From Brevundimonas naejangsanensis DSM 23858 (GTDB lineage: Bacteria > Pseudomonadota > Alphaproteobacteria > Caulobacterales > Caulobacteraceae), in contig NZ_ATXN01000002.1 of NCBI RefSeq assembly GCF_000421705.1, positions 124,001 to 188,000 of the forward strand: DNA of 64,000 nucleotides, given 5' to 3'. Within the stretch, counting starts at the first letter, position 1. Every line of letters starts with the position of its first letter. This document shows, piece by piece, positions 34,943 to 43,335 of this stretch. The translations under genes and the position numbers were made by a program. A model generated the notes under the pieces. That model was not told the origin of the DNA, did not search any database, and saw nothing but the letters and a program-made list of their open reading frames with translations.

Positions 34943-36472
34943 CCCAAAGACAACGACAAGAAGCCCCGCTCCCGTCAAGACGACGGCGCGCGCGGTCCCC
35001 GTAATTTCGCCGACAAGGGCCCGCGAAAGCCCTTCGACAAGGACGGCAAGCCGGGCGGCAAGCCTCGCGACCGCGCCGAGGGCCGATCGGTAGGCAAGCC
35101 TGCACCCGAAGCCAAGGCGCCCGAGCGTACCGAACGAATCGCCAAGGTCATGGCCCGCGCGGGCATCGCCTCGCGCCGCGAGGTCGAACGGCTGATCGGT
35201 CTGGGCAAGGTGGCGGTGAACGGCCGCATCCTGGCCACGCCCGCCGTGCTGGTGAAGCGCGACGACAAGATCACCGTTGACGGCAAGCCGATCGGCGCCG
35301 CCCAGGCCACGCGCGTCTGGCGCTATCACAAGCCTGCGGGCCTGATCACCAGCCACAACGACCCGGCGGGCCGCCCCAATGTGTTCGACGCTTTGCCCAG
35401 CGGTATGCCGCGTGTGATTTCCGTCGGCCGTCTCGATCTGGCGACCGAAGGACTGCTGCTGCTTACCAACGACGGCGAGCTGAGCCGGGCGCTGGAACTT
35501 CCTGACACCGCCCTGGTGCGTCAGTACCGCGCCCGTGCGCGCGGCCGCATCACCCAGGAGCAACTGGACAAGCTGAAGGCCGGCGTGGTTGTCGACGGGA
35601 TCCGCTATGGTCCGGTCGAAGCCACCATCGATAAGGCCAAGGAAAAGGCCGACGGCGAGAAGTCATCGGCCAATCTGTGGCTCAGCGTCCAGATCACCGA
35701 GGGCAAGAACCGGGAGGTCCGCAAGGTGCTGGAAAGCGTCGGCCTGACGGTCAACCGGCTGATCCGCCTGGCCTACGGTCCCTTCCAACTCGGCACCCTG
35801 CCGGTCGGCGCGGTCGAAGAAGTCGGGCCCCGCGTGATCCGCGAGATGCTGGCCGAGCATATCCGCCCCGAGAACCTGCCGACTGGCAACACAGTCGAGA
35901 CGCCCGCGCCGACGCCTGGCCGCCGCACCGGCACGCCGATCGTGCGCGGCAAGTCCGGCTCGGCCATGTCCGACCCGTCGCGCAAGCCCAGCCGCGTGCG
36001 CGCCGCTGAAACGGCGGCCGAAGAGGGCGCCGAGTTCGGCAAACCCGCCAAGAAGGACGGCTGGGCCAAGGCCAAGCCGAAGTTCGAGCATTCCAAGAGC
36101 TTCAAGCCGCGCGCCCGTCCGGGCGAGGGGGAAGGCGCCGGGAACGACGACCGCCCGCGCCGCCCGTTCAAGCCGCGCGAACCGCGCGCCGACCAGTTCA
36201 TCGACGACCGTCGCGGTCCGCCTAAGGGCGGCCGCCCGGGCGGCAAGCCCGGCGATAAGCCTTTCGGCCGTCCGAGCAGCGCCGGCGGGCGTTCCGATGC
36301 ACGTCCCAATGATCGCTTTGGCGAGCGGTCGGGCGACCGGCCCGGCGGGCCTCGCGGCGAGGGCAGGCCGTTCGGGAGTAAGCCGTTCGGAGCCAAGCCC
36401 TCTGGCGGCAGACCCTTCGGCGGCAAGCCTTCGGGCGGCGGCGGTCGCGGCGGCCCGCGCGGGCGCGGCTGA
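34931..36472 (+). CDS. rluB: 23S rRNA pseudouridine synthase RluB-like with long basic tail
   Basis: A 513-residue enzyme that makes pseudouridine in 23S rRNA. A basic, low-complexity N-terminus leads into an S4 RNA-binding domain (VMARAGIASRREVERLIGLGKVAVNG), then the synthase core with catalytic Asp169 in GRLDLATEGLLLL. The last roughly 170 residues are a disordered Gly/Arg/Pro/Lys tail with repeated PFG, GGKP, GGRP and RGG units. Such tails are common in alphaproteobacterial RluB and probably add non-specific RNA binding. The ATG at 34931 lacks a clear ribosome site. Confidence 0.9.
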   Translation: MDRHPKDNDKKPRSRQDDGARGPRNFADKGPRKPFDKDGKPGGKPRDRAEGRSVGKPAPEAKAPERTERIAKVMARAGIASRREVERLIGLGKVAVNGRILATPAVLVKRDDKITVDGKPIGAAQATRVWRYHKPAGLITSHNDPAGRPNVFDALPSGMPRVISVGRLDLATEGLLLLTNDGELSRALELPDTALVRQYRARARGRITQEQLDKLKAGVVVDGIRYGPVEATIDKAKEKADGEKSSANLWLSVQITEGKNREVRKVLESVGLTVNRLIRLAYGPFQLGTLPVGAVEEVGPRVIREMLAEHIRPENLPTGNTVETPAPTPGRRTGTPIVRGKSGSAMSDPSRKPSRVRAAETAAEEGAEFGKPAKKDGWAKAKPKFEHSKSFKPRARPGEGEGAGNDDRPRRPFKPREPRADQFIDDRRGPPKGGRPGGKPGDKPFGRPSSAGGRSDARPNDRFGERSGDRPGGPRGEGRPFGSKPFGAKPSGGRPFGGKPSGGGGRGGPRGRG

Positions 36473-36475
36473 TCC

Positions 36476-37051
36476 ATGCGCATCGTAGCCGGCAGCCTGA
36501 AGGGGCGCGCCATCGTCACGCCCGAGGGGCAGACCACCCGGCCGACATCGGATCGGGCGCGTCAGGCGATCTTCAACATGCTGGAGCACGCCCCGTGGGC
36601 CGAGGGGCTGCATGAGGCGCGGGTCATCGACCTGTACGCCGGCTCGGGCGCCCTGGGGTTCGAGGCTCTGTCGCGCGGGGCTGCCTTCTGCCTGTTCGTC
36701 GACACGGACGACGGCGCGCGCGGCGCGATCCGCGAGAACATGGACGCCTATGGGCTGTTCGGGCGGTGCCGGGTGCATCGGCGTAGCGCGACCGACCTGG
36801 GAGCGCGCCCCGGTTCGGCGGGCGAGGCCTTCAACCTGGCCTTTCTGGACCCGCCCTATGCCAAGGGGCTGGGGGAACAGACGCTGGCCCGTCTGCTGGA
36901 GGGCGGCTGGCTGGCGCCGGGCGCGATCGTGGTGTTCGAGCGCGGCTCGGACGAGCCCGACATCGATACGCCTGGCTATGAGCGGTTGGACGCGCGCGAC
37001 TACGGCGCCGCGCGCGTCCTGTTCCTCAGGGCGTCAGAAGGTTCGGCCTGA
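36476..37051 (+). CDS. rsmD: 16S rRNA (guanine(966)-N2)-methyltransferase RsmD
   Basis: A 191-residue SAM-dependent methyltransferase that modifies G966 of 16S rRNA. It has MRIVAGSLKGRAI, TRPTSDRARQAIFNML, SAM motif IDLYAGSGALGFEALSRGA and the catalytic LAFLDPPYAKG (DPPY). It begins three bases after the rluB stop and is surely cotranscribed with it, giving an rRNA-modification pair. Confidence 0.95.
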   Translation: MRIVAGSLKGRAIVTPEGQTTRPTSDRARQAIFNMLEHAPWAEGLHEARVIDLYAGSGALGFEALSRGAAFCLFVDTDDGARGAIRENMDAYGLFGRCRVHRRSATDLGARPGSAGEAFNLAFLDPPYAKGLGEQTLARLLEGGWLAPGAIVVFERGSDEPDIDTPGYERLDARDYGAARVLFLRASEGSA

Positions 37052-37309
37052 AGTCCGGTTGTCGGCCCGGCTGCGCAGGCGGCTGAGGCCCTCGCGGTTG
37101 ACGACATAGGGGCCGCCGTTGCGGGACTTGATGACGCCCTTGCGCTTCAGGCTGCGCCATTGATCCAGGTTGCAGCCGTCCAGCGCCCAGCCTTCGCGGG
37201 TGAAGCAGCACGCGGCCAGGATGCGGCCCTGTTCGTCGCGTTCCAACAGGATGCGACCGCCCTGGGCCAGGGCGTGGAGCGTGCGTTGCTCCGCACGTGA
37301 CAGGTTCAT
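37034..37309 (-). CDS. YjhX family (UPF0386) protein, putative toxin
   Basis: A 91-residue protein matching the YjhX family from end to end in pattern: MNLSRAEQRTLHALAQGGRI, REGWALDGCNLDQWRSLKRKGVIKSRNGGPYVVNREGLSRLRSRADNR. In E. coli YjhX is described as the toxin of a pair with the GNAT-like YjhQ. No antitoxin-like gene is adjacent, so it may act alone or differently. The start at 37309 gives the family N-terminus; the longer frame to 37354 does not. Its 3' end overlaps rsmD by 18 bases. Confidence 0.8.
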   Translation of the reverse strand: MNLSRAEQRTLHALAQGGRILLERDEQGRILAACCFTREGWALDGCNLDQWRSLKRKGVIKSRNGGPYVVNREGLSRLRSRADNRTSGRTF

Positions 37310-37499
37310 GGGATTGAGATTTCCAAGGCACGAGAAAACACGCGCCCGGCGCAACGAGGCGCGGGGCGGGCTCAGGAGGCCTCTGGACGATCAGCGTCCG
37401 GGCCTATGCCGTGGCTACAATCTCAAACATGGTGCGATCCCATTGGGGGACGGGTCGGACTTCTAGCGCGCGGAGGCGGCGACGGCTAGGCTTGGCCGC

Positions 37500-38516
37500 A
37501 TGACCATGCACCGCCGCACCTTCCTCGCCGCAAGCGCCGCCGTCGCCGTTGCGCCCGCCGTAGCCTGTGCCGAAACCGGCTGGACGCCCCGCGCCTCGAT
37601 GTCGTGGCCGACGCAGGAGATCTATTGCGCAGCGCTGGACGGCGAGATCACGGTCGCCGGCGGCCTGGTGCGCTCGGCCACAGGCGGACTTCACATCAAT
37701 GATCGAACCGCCGTCTATGACGCGAGGGCCGACCGCTGGAGCGAGGGGCCGCGCCTGCCGCAACCGCGCCATCACCCGATGCTGGCGGGGGCGGCCGGGC
37801 GCGTCTGGGCCTTCGGCGGCTACGACCGGCGCGACGGCGGCGAGTGGACCGCCATGACGGATATCTGGGCCATCGACCGAGGCGTCTGGGCTCAGGTCGG
37901 TGAGATGCCCGAGCGTCTGTGCGAGACCGTGGGCCTGTCGCTGGACGGCCAGGTGCACCTGATCACCGGCCGCTCGCCCAAGGGCGAAGCGAACGGCCAG
38001 TGGAACGTTCAGGGCGACGTGGCGACGCATCTGGTCTTCGACGCCGCCGCCAACCGCTGGGACAAGGCGCGGCCGGCGCCCATGGCCCGCAACAGCGCGG
38101 CGGGCGCGGTGCTGGGCGGCAAGCTCTATGTCGCGGGCGGCCGCACGGTGGATGGCGGCGGAACGGGGCGGCTGGACCGCTATGATCCCGCCGAAGACCG
38201 CTGGGACACGCTGGCCCCGATTCCGGCCTCGCCCGCGACCGGAAAGCAGGTCGGCGGCGGCCTGGCCATGGCCGAGGCGGGCGGCAGGCTGGTCGCCTTC
38301 GGCGGAGAATGGTTCGACCGGCCGGGCGGCGGGGTGTTCGCCGAGACCTGGATTTATGAGCCGACCCGCGACGCCTGGGCGGCCGGTCCGGCGATGCGGA
38401 CGCCCCGCCACGGCCTGGCGGCGGCCAGCGTGGACGGCATGGTTTACGCCATCGGCGGCGGCGAGGTGGTGTCGGGCGGCAAGGCCAGCGGGTTGGTCGA
38501 GGCGCTCAGCCTCTGA
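37500..38516 (+). CDS. Kelch-repeat protein, Tat-exported
   Basis: A 338-residue periplasmic beta-propeller. The N-terminus MTMHRRTFLAASAAVAVAP is a twin-arginine signal. Kelch-type repeats follow (WTPRASMSWPTQEIYCAALDG, GRVWAFGGYDRRDGG, GKLYVAGGRTVDGGG, GRLVAFGGEW, GMVYAIGGGEVVSGG), about five blades. Some Kelch proteins of this type are mutarotases (NanM-like) or galactose-oxidase relatives; the ligand here is unknown. Starts at 37500 and 37506 are equally possible. The stop region overlaps the next gene by 11 bases. Confidence 0.82.
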   Translation: MTMHRRTFLAASAAVAVAPAVACAETGWTPRASMSWPTQEIYCAALDGEITVAGGLVRSATGGLHINDRTAVYDARADRWSEGPRLPQPRHHPMLAGAAGRVWAFGGYDRRDGGEWTAMTDIWAIDRGVWAQVGEMPERLCETVGLSLDGQVHLITGRSPKGEANGQWNVQGDVATHLVFDAAANRWDKARPAPMARNSAAGAVLGGKLYVAGGRTVDGGGTGRLDRYDPAEDRWDTLAPIPASPATGKQVGGGLAMAEAGGRLVAFGGEWFDRPGGGVFAETWIYEPTRDAWAAGPAMRTPRHGLAAASVDGMVYAIGGGEVVSGGKASGLVEALSL

Positions 38517-38976
38517 GGCGTCGAAGCTCGGCGGCCAGAGCACGGGCGCCGGCCGTGACGTCGGCCCAGGTCAGGTCGAAGCCGTCGTCCTCGCCGAAAT
38601 AGGGATCGGCCACGGCCTGGCCCTCGCGGCCCTCGACGTGGTCCAGCAGCAGGGAAAGCTCGGCCGTGGCGTCGGCCGGCGCCAGACGGCGCAGGTTCGC
38701 CAGATTGTCGTGATCCATCGCCACGACGTGGGTGAAGCGGCGGAAATCGGCCGGCTTCACCTGGCGGCCGCGCAGGGCGGAGATGTCGACGCTGTGCTTG
38801 CGCGCGACCGCCTGGGCGCGGCCATCGGGCGGGAAGTCGATGTGCCAGCCGCCGGTGCCGGCGGAATCGGCGATCACATCCAGCTTCAGCCGCCGCGCCT
38901 CCTCGCGGAAGGCGGCCTCGGCCAGCGGCGAACGACAGATGTTGCCGAGGCAGACGAAGAGGACGGAAGGGGTCAT
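38506..38976 (-). CDS. Low-molecular-weight protein-tyrosine phosphatase
   Basis: A 156-residue phosphatase. The P-loop CLGNICRSPLAEAAF holds the catalytic Cys and Arg (C-x5-R), and the general-acid Asp is in VADPYFGEDDGFD. Family members dephosphorylate tyrosine residues, in bacteria often on capsule or exopolysaccharide kinases, but no kinase gene is adjacent. The ATG at 38976 puts the P-loop at residues 9-16, as expected. Confidence 0.93.
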   Translation of the reverse strand: MTPSVLFVCLGNICRSPLAEAAFREEARRLKLDVIADSAGTGGWHIDFPPDGRAQAVARKHSVDISALRGRQVKPADFRRFTHVVAMDHDNLANLRRLAPADATAELSLLLDHVEGREGQAVADPYFGEDDGFDLTWADVTAGARALAAELRRLRG

Positions 38977-38992
38977 GGCATTCCTATTCGCT

Positions 38993-39085
38993 CATCCCGG
39001 CGAAGGCCGGGATCCAGAGGCGAACGCCGCGTCAGGCTTTCTAGATCTGCGTCTTACGATCTGGATCCCGGCCTGCGCCGGGATG
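38993..39085. repeat. Pair of REP-like palindromes in inverted orientation
   Basis: A 25-base unit at 38993-39017 reappears as its reverse complement at 39061-39085 with a single mismatch, separated by 43 bases. Each unit is itself a hairpin with stem ATCCCGGC/GCCGGGAT (loops GAAG and CTGC). This is the layout of REP/BIME-type intergenic repeats. It sits between the phosphatase promoter and the end of mutL. Confidence 0.8.
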
Positions 39086-39100
39086 GGCGGGGTGGTTGGA

Positions 39101-41023
39101 TCATCGACGCCCGAACAGCTTCTCGAGGTCATTGAGCTTCAGTTCGACGTAGGTCGGGCGGCCGTGGTTGCACTGGCCGGAGTGGGGCGTGGCCTCCATC
39201 TGGCGCAGCAGGGCGTTCATCTCGGGGGCGCTGAGAACCCGGCCGGCGCGGACGCTGCCGTGGCAGGCCATGGTGCCGCAGACCTCGGCCATGCGCTCCT
39301 TCAGCGACAGGGCGGCGCCGTGTTCCGACAGGTCGTCGGCGATGTCGCGGATCAGGCCCTGAACGTCGGTGTCGCCCAGCAGGGCCGGGGTTTCCCGAAC
39401 CAGCACCGCGCCCGCGCCGAACGCCTCGACCATCAGGCCCATTTCGGCCAGTTCCTCAGCCTTGGCGGCGACGCGCTCGGCCTCGGCGGGATCCAGTTCG
39501 ACGACCTCGGGCGTCAGCAGGGCCTGGCGGGTGACGACGCCCTCGGCCATCTGGACCTTCATCCGTTCATAGACGAGGCGTTCGTGAGCGGCGTGCTGGT
39601 CCACGACGACCAGGCCGTCGCGGGTCTGGGCGACGATGTAGGTGCCGTGCAACTGGGCTCGCGCGGCGCCCAGCGGATAGTCGATCAGATCGACCGGGAC
39701 AGGCGCGCCGGGCGCGATCTGGCCTGCATGTTCGGCTTGGATTTCGGCCAGGGTGCGGAAGCTGGGGGCGGAGGCTTCCCCGCTCCACGTATGTTCGACG
39801 CGTGCGGAGCGTTCATTGAGGCCGGGCAGATTCTGGGCCGCGGCGGCCGGTTGCGACCAGCCCTGCCAGCCGCTCCAGCCCGGCGCGGCGTTGCTGAACG
39901 ACTGCGGCGCGGCCGGGCTGTAGAGGGCCTCGCCCGTATGCGGCCGGAACCCTGACAAGACGTCGGCGGCGACCGTGGTCGAGGCGCGGTGCCCCGCCGC
40001 GTGCAGGGCGTGGCGCAGGGCGCCGACGATCAGGCCGCGTACCAGGCTCGGATCGCGGAAGCGCACCTCGGCCTTGGCCGGGTGAACGTTCACGTCGACA
40101 TAGAGCGGGTCGATGTCGATGAAGAGGGCCGCCGCCGGGTGCCGGTCGCGCGCCAGGAAGTCGGCGTAGGCGCCGCGCAGGGCGCCTTGCAGCAGGCGGT
40201 CGCGCACCGGCCGCCCGTTGACGAACAGGAACTGGTGCGTCGCATTGCCGCGCGAATAGGTCGGCAGGCCCGCATAGCCGGACAGGCGCACGCCGTCGCG
40301 CTCCTGATCGATCAGCAGGGCGTTGGCCTCGAAGTCGCGGCCCAGCAGGGCGCCGAGGCGTTTCAGCCGCCCCTCGTCGCCCGGATGTTCGGCGGGCAGG
40401 CGCAGGGTCGTCTTGCCGTCCAACGACAGGGTGAAGGCCACCGCCTCGTGCGCCATCGCCTGACGCTTAATCTCTTCGGAGATGGCCATGGCCTCGGCCC
40501 GCTCGGACTTCATGAACTTCAGCCGGGCGGGGGTGGCGTAAAACAGGTCGCGCACCTCGACCCGGGCGCCATGCGGGCCAGGGAAGGCGGCGGGCGATAG
40601 GGGGCGCTGGGCGCCGCCCTCGACGGAGACGGCCCAGGCCTCGTTCTGGGGTTGACCCGCCTCGGCTTTGGCGCGGGTCGTGATGTTCAGCCGGGCAACC
40701 GAGCCGATGGAGGGCAGGGCCTCGCCCCGGAAGCCCAGGGTGAAGATGCGCAGCAGGTCCACGTCGCCTGCGTCGTCCGGCTCAAGCTTCGAGGTGGCGT
40801 GGCGCTCGATGGCGACGGGCAGTTCGTCCCGCGGGATGCCCTTGCCGTCGTCGGCGATCAGGATGCGGGTCAGGCCGCCGCCGTCCGCCTGAATCTCAAT
40901 GCTGCGGGCGCCCGCGTCGATGGCGTTCTCGACCAGTTCCTTGATGGCGCTGGCCGGGCGTTCGACCACTTCGCCGGCGGCGATGCGGTTGACGGTTTCG
41001 GGGGGGAGGCGGCGGATGGTCAT
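39101..41023 (-). CDS. mutL: DNA mismatch repair protein MutL
   Basis: A 640-residue GHKL ATPase that couples mismatch recognition by MutS to strand removal. The N-terminal ATPase has [31 protein letters not shown] and [13 protein letters not shown]. The C-terminal dimerisation/endonuclease domain contains [12 protein letters not shown], a match to DQHA-x2-E-x4-E, plus ACHGSVRAG and CNHGRP. This is the endonuclease-type MutL of bacteria without MutH. The start at 41023 gives the canonical [18 protein letters not shown]; the longer frame from 41131 is not family-like. Confidence 0.96.
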   Translation of the reverse strand: MTIRRLPPETVNRIAAGEVVERPASAIKELVENAIDAGARSIEIQADGGGLTRILIADDGKGIPRDELPVAIERHATSKLEPDDAGDVDLLRIFTLGFRGEALPSIGSVARLNITTRAKAEAGQPQNEAWAVSVEGGAQRPLSPAAFPGPHGARVEVRDLFYATPARLKFMKSERAEAMAISEEIKRQAMAHEAVAFTLSLDGKTTLRLPAEHPGDEGRLKRLGALLGRDFEANALLIDQERDGVRLSGYAGLPTYSRGNATHQFLFVNGRPVRDRLLQGALRGAYADFLARDRHPAAALFIDIDPLYVDVNVHPAKAEVRFRDPSLVRGLIVGALRHALHAAGHRASTTVAADVLSGFRPHTGEALYSPAAPQSFSNAAPGWSGWQGWSQPAAAAQNLPGLNERSARVEHTWSGEASAPSFRTLAEIQAEHAGQIAPGAPVPVDLIDYPLGAARAQLHGTYIVAQTRDGLVVVDQHAAHERLVYERMKVQMAEGVVTRQALLTPEVVELDPAEAERVAAKAEELAEMGLMVEAFGAGAVLVRETPALLGDTDVQGLIRDIADDLSEHGAALSLKERMAEVCGTMACHGSVRAGRVLSAPEMNALLRQMEATPHSGQCNHGRPTYVELKLNDLEKLFGRR

Positions 41024-41111
41024 GTGAGTCGCGAGGATAGGCGCCGTCGCCGCCGGGCGCACCTCAATCCTGCTTTCGTGAGCTGAATGACGATTTTCGT
41101 GATGCAGGGAC

Positions 41112-41139
41112 TTGAAGCGCGTTAATGGCAACTTATACT
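41112..41139 (+). promoter_or_regulatory. Candidate sigma-70-type promoter for the YceI gene
   Basis: TTGAAG (41112-41117), 16 bases, TATACT (41134-41139), about 100 bases upstream of the YceI lipoprotein. The stretch TTAA-N7-TTAT (41122-41136) across it is one base from a CtrA consensus, which may be chance. Confidence 0.4.
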
Positions 41140-41238
41140 GTTGCAGTCACGACGGCGAGGCCGAGCTGACACACGACCTGTTTGCGGACCTTCTGTCCAG
41201 TTATCGTTTCAACCGCCTGATTGAGGTTTTCTCCCCCC

Positions 41239-41943
41239 ATGAAGATCAAAGCCGCCCTGATCGCCGTTTCGGCCGCCGCCCTGCTGGCCGCCTGCAGCCA
41301 GCCCGCCGACACTGCCGGCGCCCCGACGACCGACGCCGCCTCGACCGCTCCGGTCGCGCTGAAGGCGACCTCGGGCGTCTATGTGATGGACCCGACCCAC
41401 GCCTCGCTGCAGTGGTCGCTGCCGCACAACTCGATCTCAAACTACACGGCGCGCTTCAACAAGTTCGACGCCAAGATCACGCTGGACACCGCCAACCTGG
41501 CCAACAGCACGGTCGAGGCGACCATCGACCCGACCTCGGTCGACGCCAACTATCAGGGCGACTACGTCGGCACCCACGCCGCCACCGGCTTTAAGAGCTG
41601 GAGCGAGGACATCGCCAAGAACAAGAACTTCCTGAACGCCACGGCCTTCCCGCAGATCACCTTCAAATCGACCAAGGTCGAGCTGACCGGCGCGCGCACG
41701 GCCAAGGTGACGGGCGACCTGACCTTCCTGGGCGTCACCAAGCCGGTGACCCTGGACGCCGCCTTCATCGGCGACCTGGAAAAGCACCCCTTCGTGCCGG
41801 CGCCGGCCATCGGCTTCGCGGCTGAGGGCAAGTTCAAGCGCACCGATTTCGGCATGCCGCTGGGCCCGGTCGGCGACGAGGTGACCATTCGCTTCGACGC
41901 CGAGTTCGTTCAGGAAGCCGCTCCGGCCGCACCGGCCGCCTGA
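41239..41943 (+). CDS. YceI family lipoprotein
   Basis: A 234-residue lipoprotein with lipobox LLAAC (MKIKAALIAVSAAALLAAC), a short threonine/alanine linker, and a YceI domain from about residue 50. Landmarks include YVMDPTHASLQWSLPHNSISNYTARFNKFDAKITLD, ITFKSTKVELTG, VTGDLTFLGVTKPVTLDAAF and GFAAEGKFKRTDFGM. YceI proteins are lipocalin-like barrels that bind long isoprenoid or polyprenyl molecules. It is directly upstream of a cytochrome b561-YceI fusion, with a hairpin between. The ATG at 41239 begins the signal; upstream TTG readings are less likely. Confidence 0.92.
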   Translation: MKIKAALIAVSAAALLAACSQPADTAGAPTTDAASTAPVALKATSGVYVMDPTHASLQWSLPHNSISNYTARFNKFDAKITLDTANLANSTVEATIDPTSVDANYQGDYVGTHAATGFKSWSEDIAKNKNFLNATAFPQITFKSTKVELTGARTAKVTGDLTFLGVTKPVTLDAAFIGDLEKHPFVPAPAIGFAAEGKFKRTDFGMPLGPVGDEVTIRFDAEFVQEAAPAAPAA

Positions 41944-41962
41944 TAGGCGAACCACGACGAAG

Positions 41963-41996
41963 GGGCGGGGCCGTTTGGTCCCGCCCTCTTCATGTT
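41963..41996 (+). terminator. Hairpin between the two YceI genes
   Basis: GGGCGGG (41963-41969) and CCCGCCC (41980-41986) form a seven-pair stem followed by TCTTCATGTT. It may attenuate rather than fully stop transcription into the downstream fusion gene. Confidence 0.45.
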
Positions 41997-42017
41997 CAGA
42001 CTGACGCGAGAGTTTTC

Positions 42018-43322
42018 ATGACCCGCCGCCCCAGCCGATACAGCGCCGTCGCCATCGCCCTGCACTGGCTGATTGCGGTCGCCATCCTGTCGATGATCCC
42101 GATGGGCTGGTGGATGAGCGACGCCATTGCTCAGCCGGACACTCAGGCGCTGGCCTATCGCGTTTTCCAGATTCACAAGTCGATCGGCTTTTTGATTCTG
42201 GCGCTGACGGTGCTGCGGATCGTGTGGCGGCTGACGCACCCGGTCCCGGCTCTGCCCGGCGCCATGAAGGGGTGGGAGCAGTTCGCCGCGCGGGCGACGC
42301 ACGCCGCCTTCTACGCCCTGATGCTGGCCCTGCCGCTGACGGGGTGGATCTATGTCTCGACCGGCTGGGCCGTGGTCACGGACACGCCGCTGGCCGTGGC
42401 CACCAGCTGGTTCGGCCTGTTCACCATTCCGCACCTGCCCTTCATCGAGCACGCTTCTGAAACCGCCCGCCGCGCTACGGCGTGGATGGCCATGGGCGCG
42501 CACAGCAAGCTGGCCTGGGGCGCCATCGTTCTGGTCGTCCTGCACGTCGGAGCGGCGCTGAAGCACCAGTTCTTCGACCGCGACGGCGTGTTGTCGCACA
42601 TGATCCCCGTTTTGCCGCATGGCGATGACGCGCACGGCGTCGCGTCTGAGCCGACGCTGGCGGTCCGCTGGGCCGAGCGACTGGCGGGCGTGGCCTTTGT
42701 GGTGGTGATCGGCGCCGCCTTCGGTCTGGCGGCCAGGCCTGCGCCGAGGGCGGAAGGGCAGGCGGTCGCCTCCGCGCCCGTCGCGGCGCCTACAGTCGAC
42801 GCCGCCGTGACGCCGGGCACGACCCCTGCCTGGACCGTGGACAAGGCCTCCTCGACAATCCAGTTCACCGGAACCCACACCGGCAAGGCCTTCACCGGCC
42901 GGTTCGAGCAGTGGGACGCGCAAGTCTGGTTCGACCCGGCCGATCTGGCGGGTTCGAAAGCCGTAGTGACGGTCCAGACCGGTTCGGCGAAGACGGGCGA
43001 CGCGACCCAGGAAGGCAGCCTGCCGGGCGCCGAATGGTTCGACACGTCGACCTATCCGACCGCGCGCTTTGAGGCGACGGCGTTCAAGGCGCTGGGCGGA
43101 AACCGCTATGAGGCGACGGGAACCCTGCGGATCAAGACGACGACGGTTCCGGTCGTCCTGCCCTTCACCTTCGACGAGGCGAACGGGACGGCCACGGTCG
43201 CTGGCAAGCTGGAGCTGGACCGCACGGCGCTGAACATGGGCATGTTGTCCGATGCGGGCGGCGACTGGGTGTCCAAGGCCATCGGCGTCGAGATCAAGGT
43301 GAAGGCGACGCAGGCGGGGTAG
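42018..43322 (+). CDS. Cytochrome b561-YceI fusion protein
   Basis: A 434-residue two-part protein. Residues 1-250 are a cytochrome b561-type di-heme membrane domain with four or more helices and candidate heme-ligand histidines in IALHWLIA, IHKSIGFLIL, THAAFYALMLALPLTGW and LVVLHVGAALKH. After an Ala/Pro linker, residues from about 275 are a full YceI domain (WTVDKASSTIQFTGTHTGKAFTGRFEQWDAQVWF...VAGKLELDRTALNMGM). The topology places the YceI part in the periplasm. A likely role is electron exchange with a bound quinone-like isoprenoid (inference). The ATG at 42018 follows GAGAG. Confidence 0.92.
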   Translation: MTRRPSRYSAVAIALHWLIAVAILSMIPMGWWMSDAIAQPDTQALAYRVFQIHKSIGFLILALTVLRIVWRLTHPVPALPGAMKGWEQFAARATHAAFYALMLALPLTGWIYVSTGWAVVTDTPLAVATSWFGLFTIPHLPFIEHASETARRATAWMAMGAHSKLAWGAIVLVVLHVGAALKHQFFDRDGVLSHMIPVLPHGDDAHGVASEPTLAVRWAERLAGVAFVVVIGAAFGLAARPAPRAEGQAVASAPVAAPTVDAAVTPGTTPAWTVDKASSTIQFTGTHTGKAFTGRFEQWDAQVWFDPADLAGSKAVVTVQTGSAKTGDATQEGSLPGAEWFDTSTYPTARFEATAFKALGGNRYEATGTLRIKTTTVPVVLPFTFDEANGTATVAGKLELDRTALNMGMLSDAGGDWVSKAIGVEIKVKATQAG

Positions 43323-43335
43323 GCCTCTTTGACGT

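Noticed and set aside
41122..41136. CtrA binding site TTAA-N7-TTAT upstream of the YceI gene
   Set aside because: One base off consensus and overlapping a better-supported sigma-70-type promoter; not enough to call.
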